A DNA stretch of 64,000 nucleotides from JAIEPX01 sp963725255 (GTDB lineage: Bacteria > Pseudomonadota > Gammaproteobacteria > JAIEPX01). This document shows positions 16,729 to 26,568 of the stretch, in pieces. Where the stretch lies: assembly GCA_963725255.1 (NCBI GenBank), contig CAVRXV010000009.1, forward strand, positions 186,001 to 250,000, read 5' to 3'. Below the pieces are notes generated by a model. That model had not been told where the DNA came from, ran no database searches, and saw only the letters and a list, made by a program, of their open reading frames with translations. Each line of letters begins with the position of its first letter. The first letter of the stretch is position 1. The translations under genes were made by a program, and so were the position numbers.

Positions 16729-18516
16729 TTAATGTTTAGATGATTGTGTTGCTGTTACGTCTCTGGCTTCAGTAACTCTAGATTGGATCTCTTTAGCCGC
16801 GCTCGCTGCGCTCTTAAAAACATCACGATTTTTTTCCAAAAAAACTTTCAATTGACTGTTAGTAATTTCCCATGCTATCGGAATCTTTTCCGTTTTCATC
16901 GCCCTGTTTAAAAGTTTTTCGCATGCATCGATAGCCTTGAAAGCAGGCTTAAGGTGCTCGAGCCGATCGAATCCATATGCTCCCGATTTATACATCCGAT
17001 ATTCTTCTGTGTTTTTGATATCATTGACTATACTTTTTAAATTCAAATGGCCATTATTCGTCGTACTATAGTGGTGTACATTCTTACAGATCCGATCAAA
17101 CATTACATCCAAGTCTACCTTATTGTCAGGTTTAGCCTTTTTTTGTTCCAACCTCGTCATCCCGTTACTGAAATCATCGGAGTCATTCATACGCTTAATT
17201 TGAGCTAAAACGACTTTTTGAAAAATGGACGAAGAAATTATTGATGTGCTTTTTTCGGCAGATTTCAGCATCTTATCTAATTTATCAATCATGGCTACTG
17301 CTTTTCTCTCTTCTTTAGAACCCGTATGAAAATCTTTTACAAATTTATATCTTTGATCTTTTTTAACATCATCAATTGCTGCTCTCAATTGTTGAATTTT
17401 CTCATCTAAACTTTTACGATCATTTGTACCAGTATCCTGATTATTGAAAGCATTTATTGCAGATTTCATTAATTTAAATTCATCTTGATTCCCTCTGTGA
17501 GACAGACCTGGGTGGAGCTCAACAGAATAACTGATCGTTTCTAATTTAGCGCCGTTTTCTGTGGGCACCAATCTTGCTTTATAATGGTATCTAACCAACG
17601 GGGGACTTTCTTTAGGTTCTTCACCAAGCTCGAATAATTCAACTTGACCGTTTTGGTTGCATGCTATTCCTGGTGCATCCATCCCCTGCCCCTTAGTCAT
17701 AACACGAATATTTAAATTCAATTCAAGGATACATTCCCCTTTCTCATCAATACCCCATTTCATCTCAAATTGTGGAGTTCCGCGCAGTGAGGTCTGGACT
17801 CCTTGATATTGAATATTATGATACATATCATCCGTAAACATAGTCGTCATTTCTTGTCCGCTGTTTATAATGAATTTATATAGCTTGGATTTATCAGAAT
17901 CTGGCTTCTCATCTTTGCCCATACCAAGAAACTCTTTAACAATATTTGCAACAGCCTCTTTTTTTTCTTCTTCTTTCAAATCTCCAAAATTACTTGGAAG
18001 ATCTTTACGTGATTTTTGTCCAATTAAATATGCACCTATTCCACGCGAGAAATCTATGAGGAACTGTTTACGCTCATCCATGAAGCCATCATGCTTTTCA
18101 GTTTGTCGGGGTTTACCATTCTCATCTAACACGCCTGTTTCGGTGTAAGCGATAATTTTTTTAATTTCGTTTAGTCCGGGATTTTCTACTTTCTTTAAAA
18201 TAGGCTGCCCTCCACTCTCCATTGGCGCAGGGGCAGAAGTTGTTTCTGCCTCGGATATATGAATTCCTCTGGCTTCTGCTTCGTTTTTCCAATGCCTCAC
18301 ATCCTGCAACACCGAAGAAATTTTTTTCTTAGTGTCATCGTCGACTGAGTTTGTAGAATTATTATAATAGTTAGCAAAACCTTCGGCTTGATTATACATA
18401 TCATCGATTTTTTCAATATTGAGATTATTGACATTGATTTCCCGAATAAATTTTAGATATTCATTGTAGAATTTATCAAAATCTTCTTTTACATTTGCTA
18501 CATCACCCTTATTCAT
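16729..18516 (-). CDS. Large unknown hydrophilic protein, candidate secreted effector
   Basis: A 595-aa, strongly charged protein with no signal peptide or membrane helix (starts MNKGDVANVKEDFDKFYNEY). The first ~80 residues are helical or coiled-coil. A central region (residues ~230-330, QFEMKWGIDEKGECILELNL, SYSVELHPGLSHRGNQDEF) looks beta-rich, and the last ~230 residues are helical with many Lys/Asp. GGAGGG lies 7-8 nt before the ATG. The C-terminus (TEARDVTATQSSKH) is polar. Convergent with the E2 gene. No family recognised; size, helical make-up and isolated position resemble host-directed effectors of Legionellales, which is only an inference. Confidence 0.7.
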   Translation of the reverse strand: MNKGDVANVKEDFDKFYNEYLKFIREINVNNLNIEKIDDMYNQAEGFANYYNNSTNSVDDDTKKKISSVLQDVRHWKNEAEARGIHISEAETTSAPAPMESGGQPILKKVENPGLNEIKKIIAYTETGVLDENGKPRQTEKHDGFMDERKQFLIDFSRGIGAYLIGQKSRKDLPSNFGDLKEEEKKEAVANIVKEFLGMGKDEKPDSDKSKLYKFIINSGQEMTTMFTDDMYHNIQYQGVQTSLRGTPQFEMKWGIDEKGECILELNLNIRVMTKGQGMDAPGIACNQNGQVELFELGEEPKESPPLVRYHYKARLVPTENGAKLETISYSVELHPGLSHRGNQDEFKLMKSAINAFNNQDTGTNDRKSLDEKIQQLRAAIDDVKKDQRYKFVKDFHTGSKEERKAVAMIDKLDKMLKSAEKSTSIISSSIFQKVVLAQIKRMNDSDDFSNGMTRLEQKKAKPDNKVDLDVMFDRICKNVHHYSTTNNGHLNLKSIVNDIKNTEEYRMYKSGAYGFDRLEHLKPAFKAIDACEKLLNRAMKTEKIPIAWEITNSQLKVFLEKNRDVFKSAASAAKEIQSRVTEARDVTATQSSKH

Positions 18517-18575
18517 ACCCTTACCCTCCTTCCAATGCTCTACTTTAAAGTATAGCAGATAAGACTATGCCCGAT

Positions 18576-18980
18576 TTAAATGACCTTAGGCCACCGGGCA
18601 AAGACGGCATCGCCGCGCTCGGGAGTGATGGTGACAATGTACACGCGAAGTTCTTGGTCCAAACGGGCCAATAGGCCTTGTAAAGACTGCTGTTTTACCA
18701 ATTTAAAATAGTGCGAACGCCCTTCAAAATCGACTTCGGAAAAGCCGTGAACAGGGATTTTGACGGGCTTTGGGAAAAACTCATCCCATTTCCCTTCTTC
18801 AATAGACTCCAAGCGCGCCCACCCACCCAAGGGCAAACCCCCTTTCTGCAATTGACGACGTCCCCAGGGTAGCCACATCACCCCACCCGCTTTTAACAAC
18901 ACCGGTAATTTGGCTTGCTGTTGATTAAAATCAATTTTCAGTGTTCGGTGCGCTTCTGGATAAAAAATAGCCTGACACAT
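18576..18980 (-). CDS. Short SRAP/YedK-like protein
   Basis: A 134-aa protein starting MCQAIFYPEAHRTLKIDF. Cys at position 2, then VMWLPWGRR and GGWARLESIEEGKW, and later VYIVTITPE, resemble the order of motifs in SOS-response-associated peptidases (YedK/HMCES: MCGR, WG, ARxE, LxT), which crosslink to abasic sites in single-stranded DNA through Cys2. It is shorter than YedK (~220 aa) and lacks a visible C-terminal H(D/N)RMP motif, so it would be a reduced member at best. The ATG at 18980 has GGGAGGGAGGG just upstream, better than the earlier in-frame start at 19040, and exposes Cys2. Confidence 0.5.
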   Translation of the reverse strand: MCQAIFYPEAHRTLKIDFNQQQAKLPVLLKAGGVMWLPWGRRQLQKGGLPLGGWARLESIEEGKWDEFFPKPVKIPVHGFSEVDFEGRSHYFKLVKQQSLQGLLARLDQELRVYIVTITPERGDAVFARWPKVI

Positions 18981-19071
18981 AGATGCCCTCCCTCCCCCTC
19001 TTATTAGTACATGTCGATACAGGCCTAGTGTAGAGGACATTTAGAGAACATTCAAGCGCCGATATTTTAGG

Positions 19072-20295
19072 TCAACGAATAACAGCTGCCGTGGGATCCG
19101 TAAAAGCTTTATGCGGCTGGAAGTAACGGTAGGAAATCATGATCAACAACGCGAGCACACTCAATCCCAGCATTGTTAAAGACAAGGGAATTGTTGAAGT
19201 GACTGGCCAGTGCATGACAATAGTACCAAAAATGGCAGCGCACAAAAATTCTAGACAACCGACCAATGCGGCTGCCAAACCAGCCGCTTCTCCAAAGGGT
19301 TCCATAGCACCACCGGCGCCGGCGCCCATCATAAAAGCTCCGCCAATACCTGCCATCATGCAGGGTAATATATATTGCGCGGTACTAATACCACTCACCC
19401 AGTACCAGACTAGCATGATTAATCCAGCCAACAACAACAGAGACGAACCTGCAATCACTGATTTAAATGGGCCGATTCTGTGGGCTAGCTTGCCGCAAAT
19501 TAAACTGCCCACAAAAAACATTGCGCCGACTGTAAAAAAATAATATCCGAAATATTTAACCGGTGCGTGCAATAAATTAATAATGATGTAAGGTGAGCTA
19601 GAAAAAAACACAAAAAAGGTCATCAACCCTGCTGTTGCAGTAAAGGCATAAGAAATAAATGTGCCATTTTTTAATACCTTCCAGTAACGCAGAAACACAT
19701 CGGGAGTAATTTTAACTCGTTTTTCAGTGGGTAATGTTTCCTTCATGTTGAAAAAAGCAGAGAGCAATATTATAGCTGCCATCACTGTTAAAAAGATAAA
19801 TCCTGCTCGCCAGTCAAACCAATGATACAAATAGCTGCCAATAATTGGCGCAAAGAGCGGCGACATTCCAATACCGCAATTAAGAAAACTGTAGACTTTG
19901 GCCAGTTCATTTCCAGAAAACTGATCACGCACGGCAGCAAAAGACACAACCAGCATTCCGCACCCACCAAAGGCTTGAAAAATCCGAGCAAAAATCAACA
20001 CTTGAATGGAGTTAGCACTGGCGCAAAGCCCCGAACCTAAAATAAAAAAAGCGACACTTAATAGCGCTACACTGCGGCGACCGAATTGATCACTGATAGG
20101 ACCAATGACTAATTGACCAAGACCCGTCATAAACATAAATAAACTTAAAGTGAGCTGAATATTTTCTTGGCTGGTATGTAAAACTTCTTTCATTTTAGGA
20201 ATTGCAGGAATATAGATGTCCATCGCAAATGCAAAACTGAACACAAAGGGCGCTAATAACAAAATTGTTGATACCACGCTTTTCTTTCTCATCAT
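19072..20295 (-). CDS. Bcr/CflA-family MFS drug efflux protein
   Basis: A 407-aa 12-helix major facilitator. N-terminal DIYIPAIPKMKEVLHTSQEN is typical of Bcr/CflA exporters (D-YLPA-P). The loop 2-3 signature reads GQLVIGPISDQFGRRSVALL and motif C is around FAPIIGSYLYHWFDWRAGF. Related proteins export bicyclomycin or chloramphenicol; the substrate here is unknown. GAGGAG precedes tandem ATGs at 20295 and 20292. It lies 54 nt upstream on the same strand as no close partner and is probably its own unit. Confidence 0.9.
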   Translation of the reverse strand: MMRKKSVVSTILLLAPFVFSFAFAMDIYIPAIPKMKEVLHTSQENIQLTLSLFMFMTGLGQLVIGPISDQFGRRSVALLSVAFFILGSGLCASANSIQVLIFARIFQAFGGCGMLVVSFAAVRDQFSGNELAKVYSFLNCGIGMSPLFAPIIGSYLYHWFDWRAGFIFLTVMAAIILLSAFFNMKETLPTEKRVKITPDVFLRYWKVLKNGTFISYAFTATAGLMTFFVFFSSSPYIIINLLHAPVKYFGYYFFTVGAMFFVGSLICGKLAHRIGPFKSVIAGSSLLLLAGLIMLVWYWVSGISTAQYILPCMMAGIGGAFMMGAGAGGAMEPFGEAAGLAAALVGCLEFLCAAIFGTIVMHWPVTSTIPLSLTMLGLSVLALLIMISYRYFQPHKAFTDPTAAVIR

Positions 20296-20349
20296 TTTCT
20301 CCTCGATTAAAATTTACACTTGCCTTCAAGGTGTTGGATAATATTTTCC

Positions 20350-21669
20350 TTACCGACCTACACTAAAATAATCAATACCATGCTGAGCAACAAACATTGG
20401 CTGGTACATATTACGCCCGTCAAATATAACAGGATTTTTAAGAGAATTCTTAATTCGATTAAAATCAGGATTGGAATATTCCGCCCATTCTGTCGAAATG
20501 GCTAGCACATGTGCCGTGTCCAACACTTCATACGGTGATTGAGCGTAAAAAATTCTATTGTGCTCTCCCAAAATGAAACGCGCATTTTTCAATGCAATAG
20601 GATCGTGCAATCGAACATGCGCTCCTGCTGATAAAAGATCTTCAATTAATACCAGACTCGATGCAGCACGCATATCATCCGTATTCGGTTTAAATGCAAG
20701 GCCCCACAGTGCAATAATTTTATCCTGTAAATCGTCTTGAAAATAGTGTCGAATTTTTTCGAATAAAATATGTTTTTGTTTTTCATTCACCGCTTCTACT
20801 GTTTTTAAAATTTCCGCTTCATAACCCACATCGAAAGCGGTTTTTTGTAAAGCTTGCACATCTTTGGGAAAACATGAACCCCCATAGCCACATCCTGCGT
20901 ATAAAAAATGCTCACCGATTCGAGGATCCATACTCATACCTCGGCGAACCTGTTCAATATCCGCACCTAGTCTTTCAGCAATATGACTCATCTCATTCAT
21001 AAAGCTGATTTTTGTCGCTAGAAATGCGTTTGAAGCATACTTGGTGAGCTCAGCTGAAGGCATATCCATCACAACAAAACGTTGGCCTGCATCAATCAAG
21101 GGCGTGTAAAGCTGACGTAATTTTTCAGCGGCTCGATCGGTATCGGCACCTACAATGATGCGAACAGGCTTCATAAAATCTTGAATCGCTGCACCTTCGC
21201 GCAAAAATTCTGGATTTGAAGCAATATCAAATTCAATATTTTTTCCTCGAGATTTTAATTGTTGTGAAATGATATTTTTTACTTGATTTGCAGTTCCCAC
21301 GGGAACCGTCGATTTATTCAAAATGAGTGCGTAATTGTCTAAGTTTTCACCAATCGTTTTAGCGACTGCAAAAACCGCTTCTAAATCCGCTGCCCCATCT
21401 GCACCTGGTGGTGTTCCAACAGCAATAAAAATCAATTCAGCTTTTTGTACTGCTTGATCAGCCTCAGTAGTAAATTGAATTCGGTTTGCAGCAATATTGC
21501 GTTGCAACATTTCTGATAATCCCGGTTCAAAAATCGGCGACTCACCTCGATTTAACATGGCAATTTTTTCAGCGTTAATATCAACACAACAGACTTGATT
21601 GCCAATCTCTGCAAGACAAGCACCCGTCACTAAGCCAACATAGCCAGTACCAAATATCGTTACGTTCAA
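20350..21669 (-). CDS. ugd: UDP-glucose 6-dehydrogenase
   Basis: Oxidises UDP-glucose (or a related UDP-hexose) to the uronic acid with NAD. The 439-aa product begins with a GxGYVG nucleotide-binding motif (MNVTIFGTGYVGLVTGACL), has SKSTVPVGT-like NKSTVPVGTANQVKN, and the catalytic cysteine in GCGYGGSCFPKDVQAL, followed by the UDP-binding C-terminal domain (WGLAFKPNTDDMRAASSLVL). Its start overlaps the stop of the dehydratase gene by 4 nt, so the two surface-sugar genes are co-transcribed. Confidence 0.94.
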   Translation of the reverse strand: MNVTIFGTGYVGLVTGACLAEIGNQVCCVDINAEKIAMLNRGESPIFEPGLSEMLQRNIAANRIQFTTEADQAVQKAELIFIAVGTPPGADGAADLEAVFAVAKTIGENLDNYALILNKSTVPVGTANQVKNIISQQLKSRGKNIEFDIASNPEFLREGAAIQDFMKPVRIIVGADTDRAAEKLRQLYTPLIDAGQRFVVMDMPSAELTKYASNAFLATKISFMNEMSHIAERLGADIEQVRRGMSMDPRIGEHFLYAGCGYGGSCFPKDVQALQKTAFDVGYEAEILKTVEAVNEKQKHILFEKIRHYFQDDLQDKIIALWGLAFKPNTDDMRAASSLVLIEDLLSAGAHVRLHDPIALKNARFILGEHNRIFYAQSPYEVLDTAHVLAISTEWAEYSNPDFNRIKNSLKNPVIFDGRNMYQPMFVAQHGIDYFSVGR

Positions 21670-23510
21670 GAGCTAACCCCTTCATATTCTGGCACAAGCT
21701 CCAGAAGTAAGCTCGCCATTTTTTCATCGGCGCCCACATCGATCACAGCTTGTAACTGATTGAATTTAAATAATAAATCATCCCAATCTTCCGAGCGATG
21801 TTGAGCTTGAAGAATCTTAGGATGATCAGTTGCAGAGAGAGCTTCACTTTCATGAAAGAGCTCCTCAAACATTTTTTCACCGGGGCGTAAGCCCGTGAAG
21901 ATAATCTCAATGTCTTCACCCGGAACATGTCCTGCCAGTTTGATCATTTGAGTAGCAAGATCAACAATTTTAATGGATTCACCCATGTCCAACACAAAAA
22001 TTTCGCCACCCTGCCCCATGATGGTAGCTTGCAGAATCAATTGAGTAGCTTCTGGGATCGTCATAAAATAGCGCGTGATGTCGGGATGCGTCACAGTAAC
22101 CGGACCACCCTCTTCAATTTGTCGTTTGAATAGTGGCACGACAGACCCTGCAGAACCAAGCACATTCCCGAAACGAACGGTGATAAATGCCGTTTTAGAA
22201 TGCGCATTAAAATTTTGACAAAAAATTTCAGCCGCTCGTTTTGTCGCGCCCATAATATTGGCTGGGTGCACTGCTTTATCGGTTGAAATTAACACAAATT
22301 TTTTCACACCCGCTCGCACAGCTTCTTCAGCTAAAATTTGTGTCCCCATAATATTATTGCGAATGGCAACTCGAATTTGCGGCTCTAACATGGGTACATG
22401 TTTATACGCAGCCGCATGAAAAACAATATCGATAGGATGTTCACGAAAAACTCTACTCAAAGCAACTCGATCGGTGATGTCTTCTAAAAATAATGCCAGC
22501 ATTAATTCAGGAAACGCTGCAGTAATCGCTAAACGAAGTTCGTAGAGTTGATGTTCATTTTGATCGACGACAATCAATATTTTGGGTTTTAACACAGCAA
22601 TTTGCCGACAAAGTTCAGATCCAATGGACCCTGCTCCACCCGTTACTAAAATACTTTTTCCCGAGATACCTGCCGTTATTTTTTCCCAATCCAGTTTCAC
22701 AGGATCTCTTCCCAATAAATCTTCTATAGAAACTTGACGTAGCGCATCTACCAACACACGTCCTTCTGTTAAATCATTCACACTCGGTAATGTACGGTAA
22801 TCAACGTGTGCTTGTTCACATAATTTCACGACACGACGCATAATTTCAGCTTTAACAGAGGGCATTGCAATAATCACTAGTTCTATTGCATAAAGCCGTA
22901 CAACTTGTGGAATATCATCTAAAGGTCCTACGACGCGCACACCTTGAATTTCTTTACCACGATTTTGAATTTTGTCATCGACAAAGGCTGCTGGTTGATA
23001 ATCGTGATGACGGCGCAGCAAATCTCGGACTAAATTTTCACCCGCTTCACCTGCTCCAACAATTAATACGCGTTTACCTTTACTAAAATAATCATAATCT
23101 TTAAACCAGCGAAAAACAAAACGAGAGCCCCCCAGAAACACGATCAACAACAATCCGTATAAAAAAGGAACGGACCGTGGAATAGCTTCCAGGCGGTTAA
23201 TCAGAAACAAGCCAATGCTGCTAAGTAAAACACCCGCAACGGACACTTTTAGGATGCGCATCAGATCTGGCATAGAAGCAAAACGCCAAACACCACGATA
23301 AAGTCCAAAGCCCCAATAGACAGCGATTTGCAAAGAGATGACGACTGGCAATGCGGCCAACGCTGCTCGCCAAAATTCGGTAGGAATAGTATCTAAATTA
23401 AATCGAAGCCAATAAGCGCCTAACCATGCGATAGGGATGGCAATGACGTCATGGACGAAAACGGTCATGCCATGTCGTAATCGAGCTAGTATTGTGTTTA
23501 ATCGCTTCAT
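21666..23510 (-). CDS. Membrane nucleotide-sugar 4,6-dehydratase (PglF/WbpM/CapD type)
   Basis: A 614-aa protein with four N-terminal membrane helices (residues ~10-125). A first Rossmann region (RVLIVGAGEAGENLVRDLL) is followed by the catalytic SDR domain with ILVTGGAGSIGSELCRQI and the active-site block VLISTDKAVHPANIMGATKR. Members convert UDP-GlcNAc to the 4-keto-6-deoxy sugar, the first step to bacillosamine, QuiNAc/FucNAc or related surface sugars. C-terminal GLRPGEKMFEELFHESE is the usual end motif. It precedes ugd with a 4-nt overlap. The precise sugar product is not predictable. Confidence 0.92.
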   Translation of the reverse strand: MKRLNTILARLRHGMTVFVHDVIAIPIAWLGAYWLRFNLDTIPTEFWRAALAALPVVISLQIAVYWGFGLYRGVWRFASMPDLMRILKVSVAGVLLSSIGLFLINRLEAIPRSVPFLYGLLLIVFLGGSRFVFRWFKDYDYFSKGKRVLIVGAGEAGENLVRDLLRRHHDYQPAAFVDDKIQNRGKEIQGVRVVGPLDDIPQVVRLYAIELVIIAMPSVKAEIMRRVVKLCEQAHVDYRTLPSVNDLTEGRVLVDALRQVSIEDLLGRDPVKLDWEKITAGISGKSILVTGGAGSIGSELCRQIAVLKPKILIVVDQNEHQLYELRLAITAAFPELMLALFLEDITDRVALSRVFREHPIDIVFHAAAYKHVPMLEPQIRVAIRNNIMGTQILAEEAVRAGVKKFVLISTDKAVHPANIMGATKRAAEIFCQNFNAHSKTAFITVRFGNVLGSAGSVVPLFKRQIEEGGPVTVTHPDITRYFMTIPEATQLILQATIMGQGGEIFVLDMGESIKIVDLATQMIKLAGHVPGEDIEIIFTGLRPGEKMFEELFHESEALSATDHPKILQAQHRSEDWDDLLFKFNQLQAVIDVGADEKMASLLLELVPEYEGVSS

Positions 23511-23598
23511 AGGCCTATGGTCACAAAGAAGGGTGACAGGGTCAAGGGGAATGGCGCCCTTTCTATGCTAAACTTAACAAGTCATAGTAAGGATCAAG

Positions 23599-26553
23599 TT
23601 GAGACACATGGATAGGGATAGAAAGCGATTACTTAAAGCCTGTATCATCAGAGCCTTTGGCGCGTGTTTGGTCGTGTCAACAGATACCTATGTGTATATG
23701 TTGTTTTTATCGACGTATCCCAATAGTTACATCCCCTATTTATATTTAACGCTGGGTCTATTTATCTACAGCGCTATGCGACTCACTCAACCCTATCTGA
23801 ATCGCAACTTAACAAAATTCATGGAAGTGAGTCATCTTATCTTTATCGTACTATTGAGTTCTTTTATTTTTTTATCACATAGCGGGTGGCATTGGGCCGC
23901 ATTTATTATTGCAATAGGTGTTTTAACAACCGTTGCAATGAGCAATACAACAGATTGGATTGTAGTACAATCCATGTTCAATTTGCGTGAGTTTAAGTCC
24001 ATTAGCAAATGGATTCTCATCACCTCTACCATTGCAGTGATATTGATCGGTATTCTGATACCTGCGCTTCTTACCGTTTTACCAGCCAGCATCGTTCTGA
24101 TGATTTCTATTGGACTGATTGTAGGCGCTCTCCTCACTGAAAAGTTGATGCATACTCCAAAACAAATTGTCGAATTGCCTCGAACTCATCACACTTCTTC
24201 GCCTGCTCAAAAAGAACCTTTATATCTCTACACATTCTTCGTCCTGCTAATCATGTTGCAACTGTTTATTTTTTCTGACTTCACGTTCAAAAGCCAATTG
24301 GCTATTCATTATGATAAAACTACCATTGGACAATTTTTAGCGCCTTTCTTTGCAATTACTAATTGCATCACCATCACGACACAAATGTTTATAGCACCAT
24401 TAATCTTACGACGATTTGGTGTTATAGGTCTGATCATGATTTGCCCTATTTTATTTATAAGTGCTGCAATTATTTTGTTTATATATCCCAGCATGTGGTC
24501 TGCTACCATCATGGCCGCTTCAGCGAATGTCTTGCGATATAGCTTTTTCACTGCGGGAAGCCAAATGATTTACAACGTTTACCCCCCATCAGTCCGAAAT
24601 CTTACGCAATATCAAATGCAAAGTTTTGGACGTGGGTTAGGTGTTGCATTAGGTGGTCTTGCTTTAATCTTTCTAGGTTTTTGGGGAGCTAACTTACGAG
24701 AAGTCTCTGCTGGTATTATTTTTATGTCACTACTGATGATTTATGTCACAACACAATTGAGTAAAAGTTATTTCAACACTCTTAAAACTGCCATCAATTT
24801 ACACCGATTTGATACTGATTATTTGAGCTCTGAAACCACTGATGAGCATATGATATTAACCACCGCCAATAAGGCTCTAAATGAACAATCAGAAGATGTA
24901 TTACTATTTGGTTTATCCTTATTACGCAAGATAAAACTTAAAATTGTGCCTGAAGGTGTTAAAAACGCTTTATTTTCAGAGTACCCCTTAGTTGAAATGG
25001 CCGCCATTAATGTGATTCAAGCTTCAGACGATGAGCACGTTGTGCCTCTTTTAATGAGGAAATTAAATTCAGAAAAAAGCCCTCGTGCCATAGAAGCACT
25101 CGTTGAGGCGATTATACATTTTTCGGCAGATTATTTGCTTCCATACGCAGTTGCTGGAATTAATAGTGATGAACCTGCTATCAAAGCCGCCGCTGTTTCT
25201 GTATTCTTGAAATCGGGCACACAAGAACAAATTAATAAAGCTAATAATGAATTAAAAATGATGGTTAATCATCCTGATCCCAGATATCGTTATTGCGCAG
25301 CTAGCATCTTAGAAAATGTCAACGTAGAGAACAGAAAGGAGTACATCTTTAATTTACTTAACGACTCAGAACATGATGTTGCAGAAAGTGCATTAATAGC
25401 GTCTAGCTTAAAACCCGATGATAAAATTATTAAATCACTGATTAATAAGCTAAAAGATAGAACTCTTACGTATTCAGCGGGTAACGCATTAGTCAGAATA
25501 GGTGAACCAACGATACCGATGTTAATTGATTTTATCCATCAAGAAAAAAGTCTTTATGCTGCAAACACGGCAATAATACTACTCTCAAAATATTCTCAAC
25601 CAGATGCCGAAGAAGCTCTACTTGCTCTTCTAAAAACTGATAATGCAGCCATTTTAGAAATGTGCGCCACTAGTTTAGCCTATAGAACGAGACATTTTTC
25701 ATTATCACCCTCAGCGCTCGTTGTAATTTGCTCTAAAATTTTTCAAGAAGTTGAGAGAATACTAGTACTCAATCAAAGTCAATCTTATTATGAAGACCCC
25801 GATATTCAAAATGAAATTAAATGGCGAGTTTACCATTCAAAAAAGCAGTATCTTCATTTTTTAGCGGCAAGCATCGGTTCATCAATAATATTACAATTAA
25901 TTCCAACTTTACTAAAAAACAATCGCTCATCAACTGCTTATAGTAGCGCTGTCGAATTGCTGGAATTATGTGTTAAAGATCAAAACCTCAAAAATACTAT
26001 TTCACTTGCATTAGAAAATTTAAAATCAACAGTGAAAGCAAAACCATTAACTGATGAATATATGGATACTTGGCTTAAACAAGTGTTTGATTTCAAAAAA
26101 GGACTTTTAGAAGGAGATACCATGAGTGAAATTATTGGAAATATACTGGTTTTACGCAAAGTTGCGCTCTTTGCAACTTTATCAGCAGAACTCTTGCAAA
26201 CAATTTCAACTATTTTAGAACAGCAAAATATTGCTGCAAATGAAGTGTTATTTAAACAAGGTGACATCGGCGATGGCCTTTACATTGTTGCAAAAGGTAG
26301 TGTTAATATTATTCAAAATGAGAAATTAATCAAGGTATGCGGTGAGGATTCTTTCTTTGGGGAACTCGCATTACTTGATGACGAACCCAGAGCTGCATCT
26401 GCTATTGCCGCAGAAGATAGTAAGTTATTTTTCATCGAAAAAAGTGAGTTTAATCGTTTGACTGACGAAGTTCCCGATATTTTAAGAGCCGTAACAAAGG
26501 CTGTACTTGGATATTTACGTCATCCTACCGCCGTTTCAAATCCGCCGCATTAA
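23599..26553 (+). CDS. Carrier-like membrane protein fused to HEAT repeats and a cNMP-binding domain
   Basis: A 984-aa multidomain protein. Residues ~10-410 hold about 10-12 hydrophobic segments resembling the MFS-like ADP/ATP carrier (NTT) fold. Residues ~430-810 are short helical pairs of HEAT type (PLVEMAAINVIQASDDEHVV, DSEHDVAESALIASSLKPDD). Residues ~845-975 are a cyclic-nucleotide-binding domain with FKQGDIGDGLYIVAKGSVNI and the phosphate-binding cassette FGELALLDDEPRAASAIA, including the conserved Arg. NTTs import ATP or balance nucleotides in intracellular bacteria and plastids; transport here is inferred, not shown. Start: TTG 23599 with AAGGA 5 nt upstream, or ATG 23608. It diverges from the dehydratase gene. 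Confidence 0.8.
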   Translation: MRHMDRDRKRLLKACIIRAFGACLVVSTDTYVYMLFLSTYPNSYIPYLYLTLGLFIYSAMRLTQPYLNRNLTKFMEVSHLIFIVLLSSFIFLSHSGWHWAAFIIAIGVLTTVAMSNTTDWIVVQSMFNLREFKSISKWILITSTIAVILIGILIPALLTVLPASIVLMISIGLIVGALLTEKLMHTPKQIVELPRTHHTSSPAQKEPLYLYTFFVLLIMLQLFIFSDFTFKSQLAIHYDKTTIGQFLAPFFAITNCITITTQMFIAPLILRRFGVIGLIMICPILFISAAIILFIYPSMWSATIMAASANVLRYSFFTAGSQMIYNVYPPSVRNLTQYQMQSFGRGLGVALGGLALIFLGFWGANLREVSAGIIFMSLLMIYVTTQLSKSYFNTLKTAINLHRFDTDYLSSETTDEHMILTTANKALNEQSEDVLLFGLSLLRKIKLKIVPEGVKNALFSEYPLVEMAAINVIQASDDEHVVPLLMRKLNSEKSPRAIEALVEAIIHFSADYLLPYAVAGINSDEPAIKAAAVSVFLKSGTQEQINKANNELKMMVNHPDPRYRYCAASILENVNVENRKEYIFNLLNDSEHDVAESALIASSLKPDDKIIKSLINKLKDRTLTYSAGNALVRIGEPTIPMLIDFIHQEKSLYAANTAIILLSKYSQPDAEEALLALLKTDNAAILEMCATSLAYRTRHFSLSPSALVVICSKIFQEVERILVLNQSQSYYEDPDIQNEIKWRVYHSKKQYLHFLAASIGSSIILQLIPTLLKNNRSSTAYSSAVELLELCVKDQNLKNTISLALENLKSTVKAKPLTDEYMDTWLKQVFDFKKGLLEGDTMSEIIGNILVLRKVALFATLSAELLQTISTILEQQNIAANEVLFKQGDIGDGLYIVAKGSVNIIQNEKLIKVCGEDSFFGELALLDDEPRAASAIAAEDSKLFFIEKSEFNRLTDEVPDILRAVTKAVLGYLRHPTAVSNPPH

Positions 26554-26568
26554 AAAAAACCGTGATGT

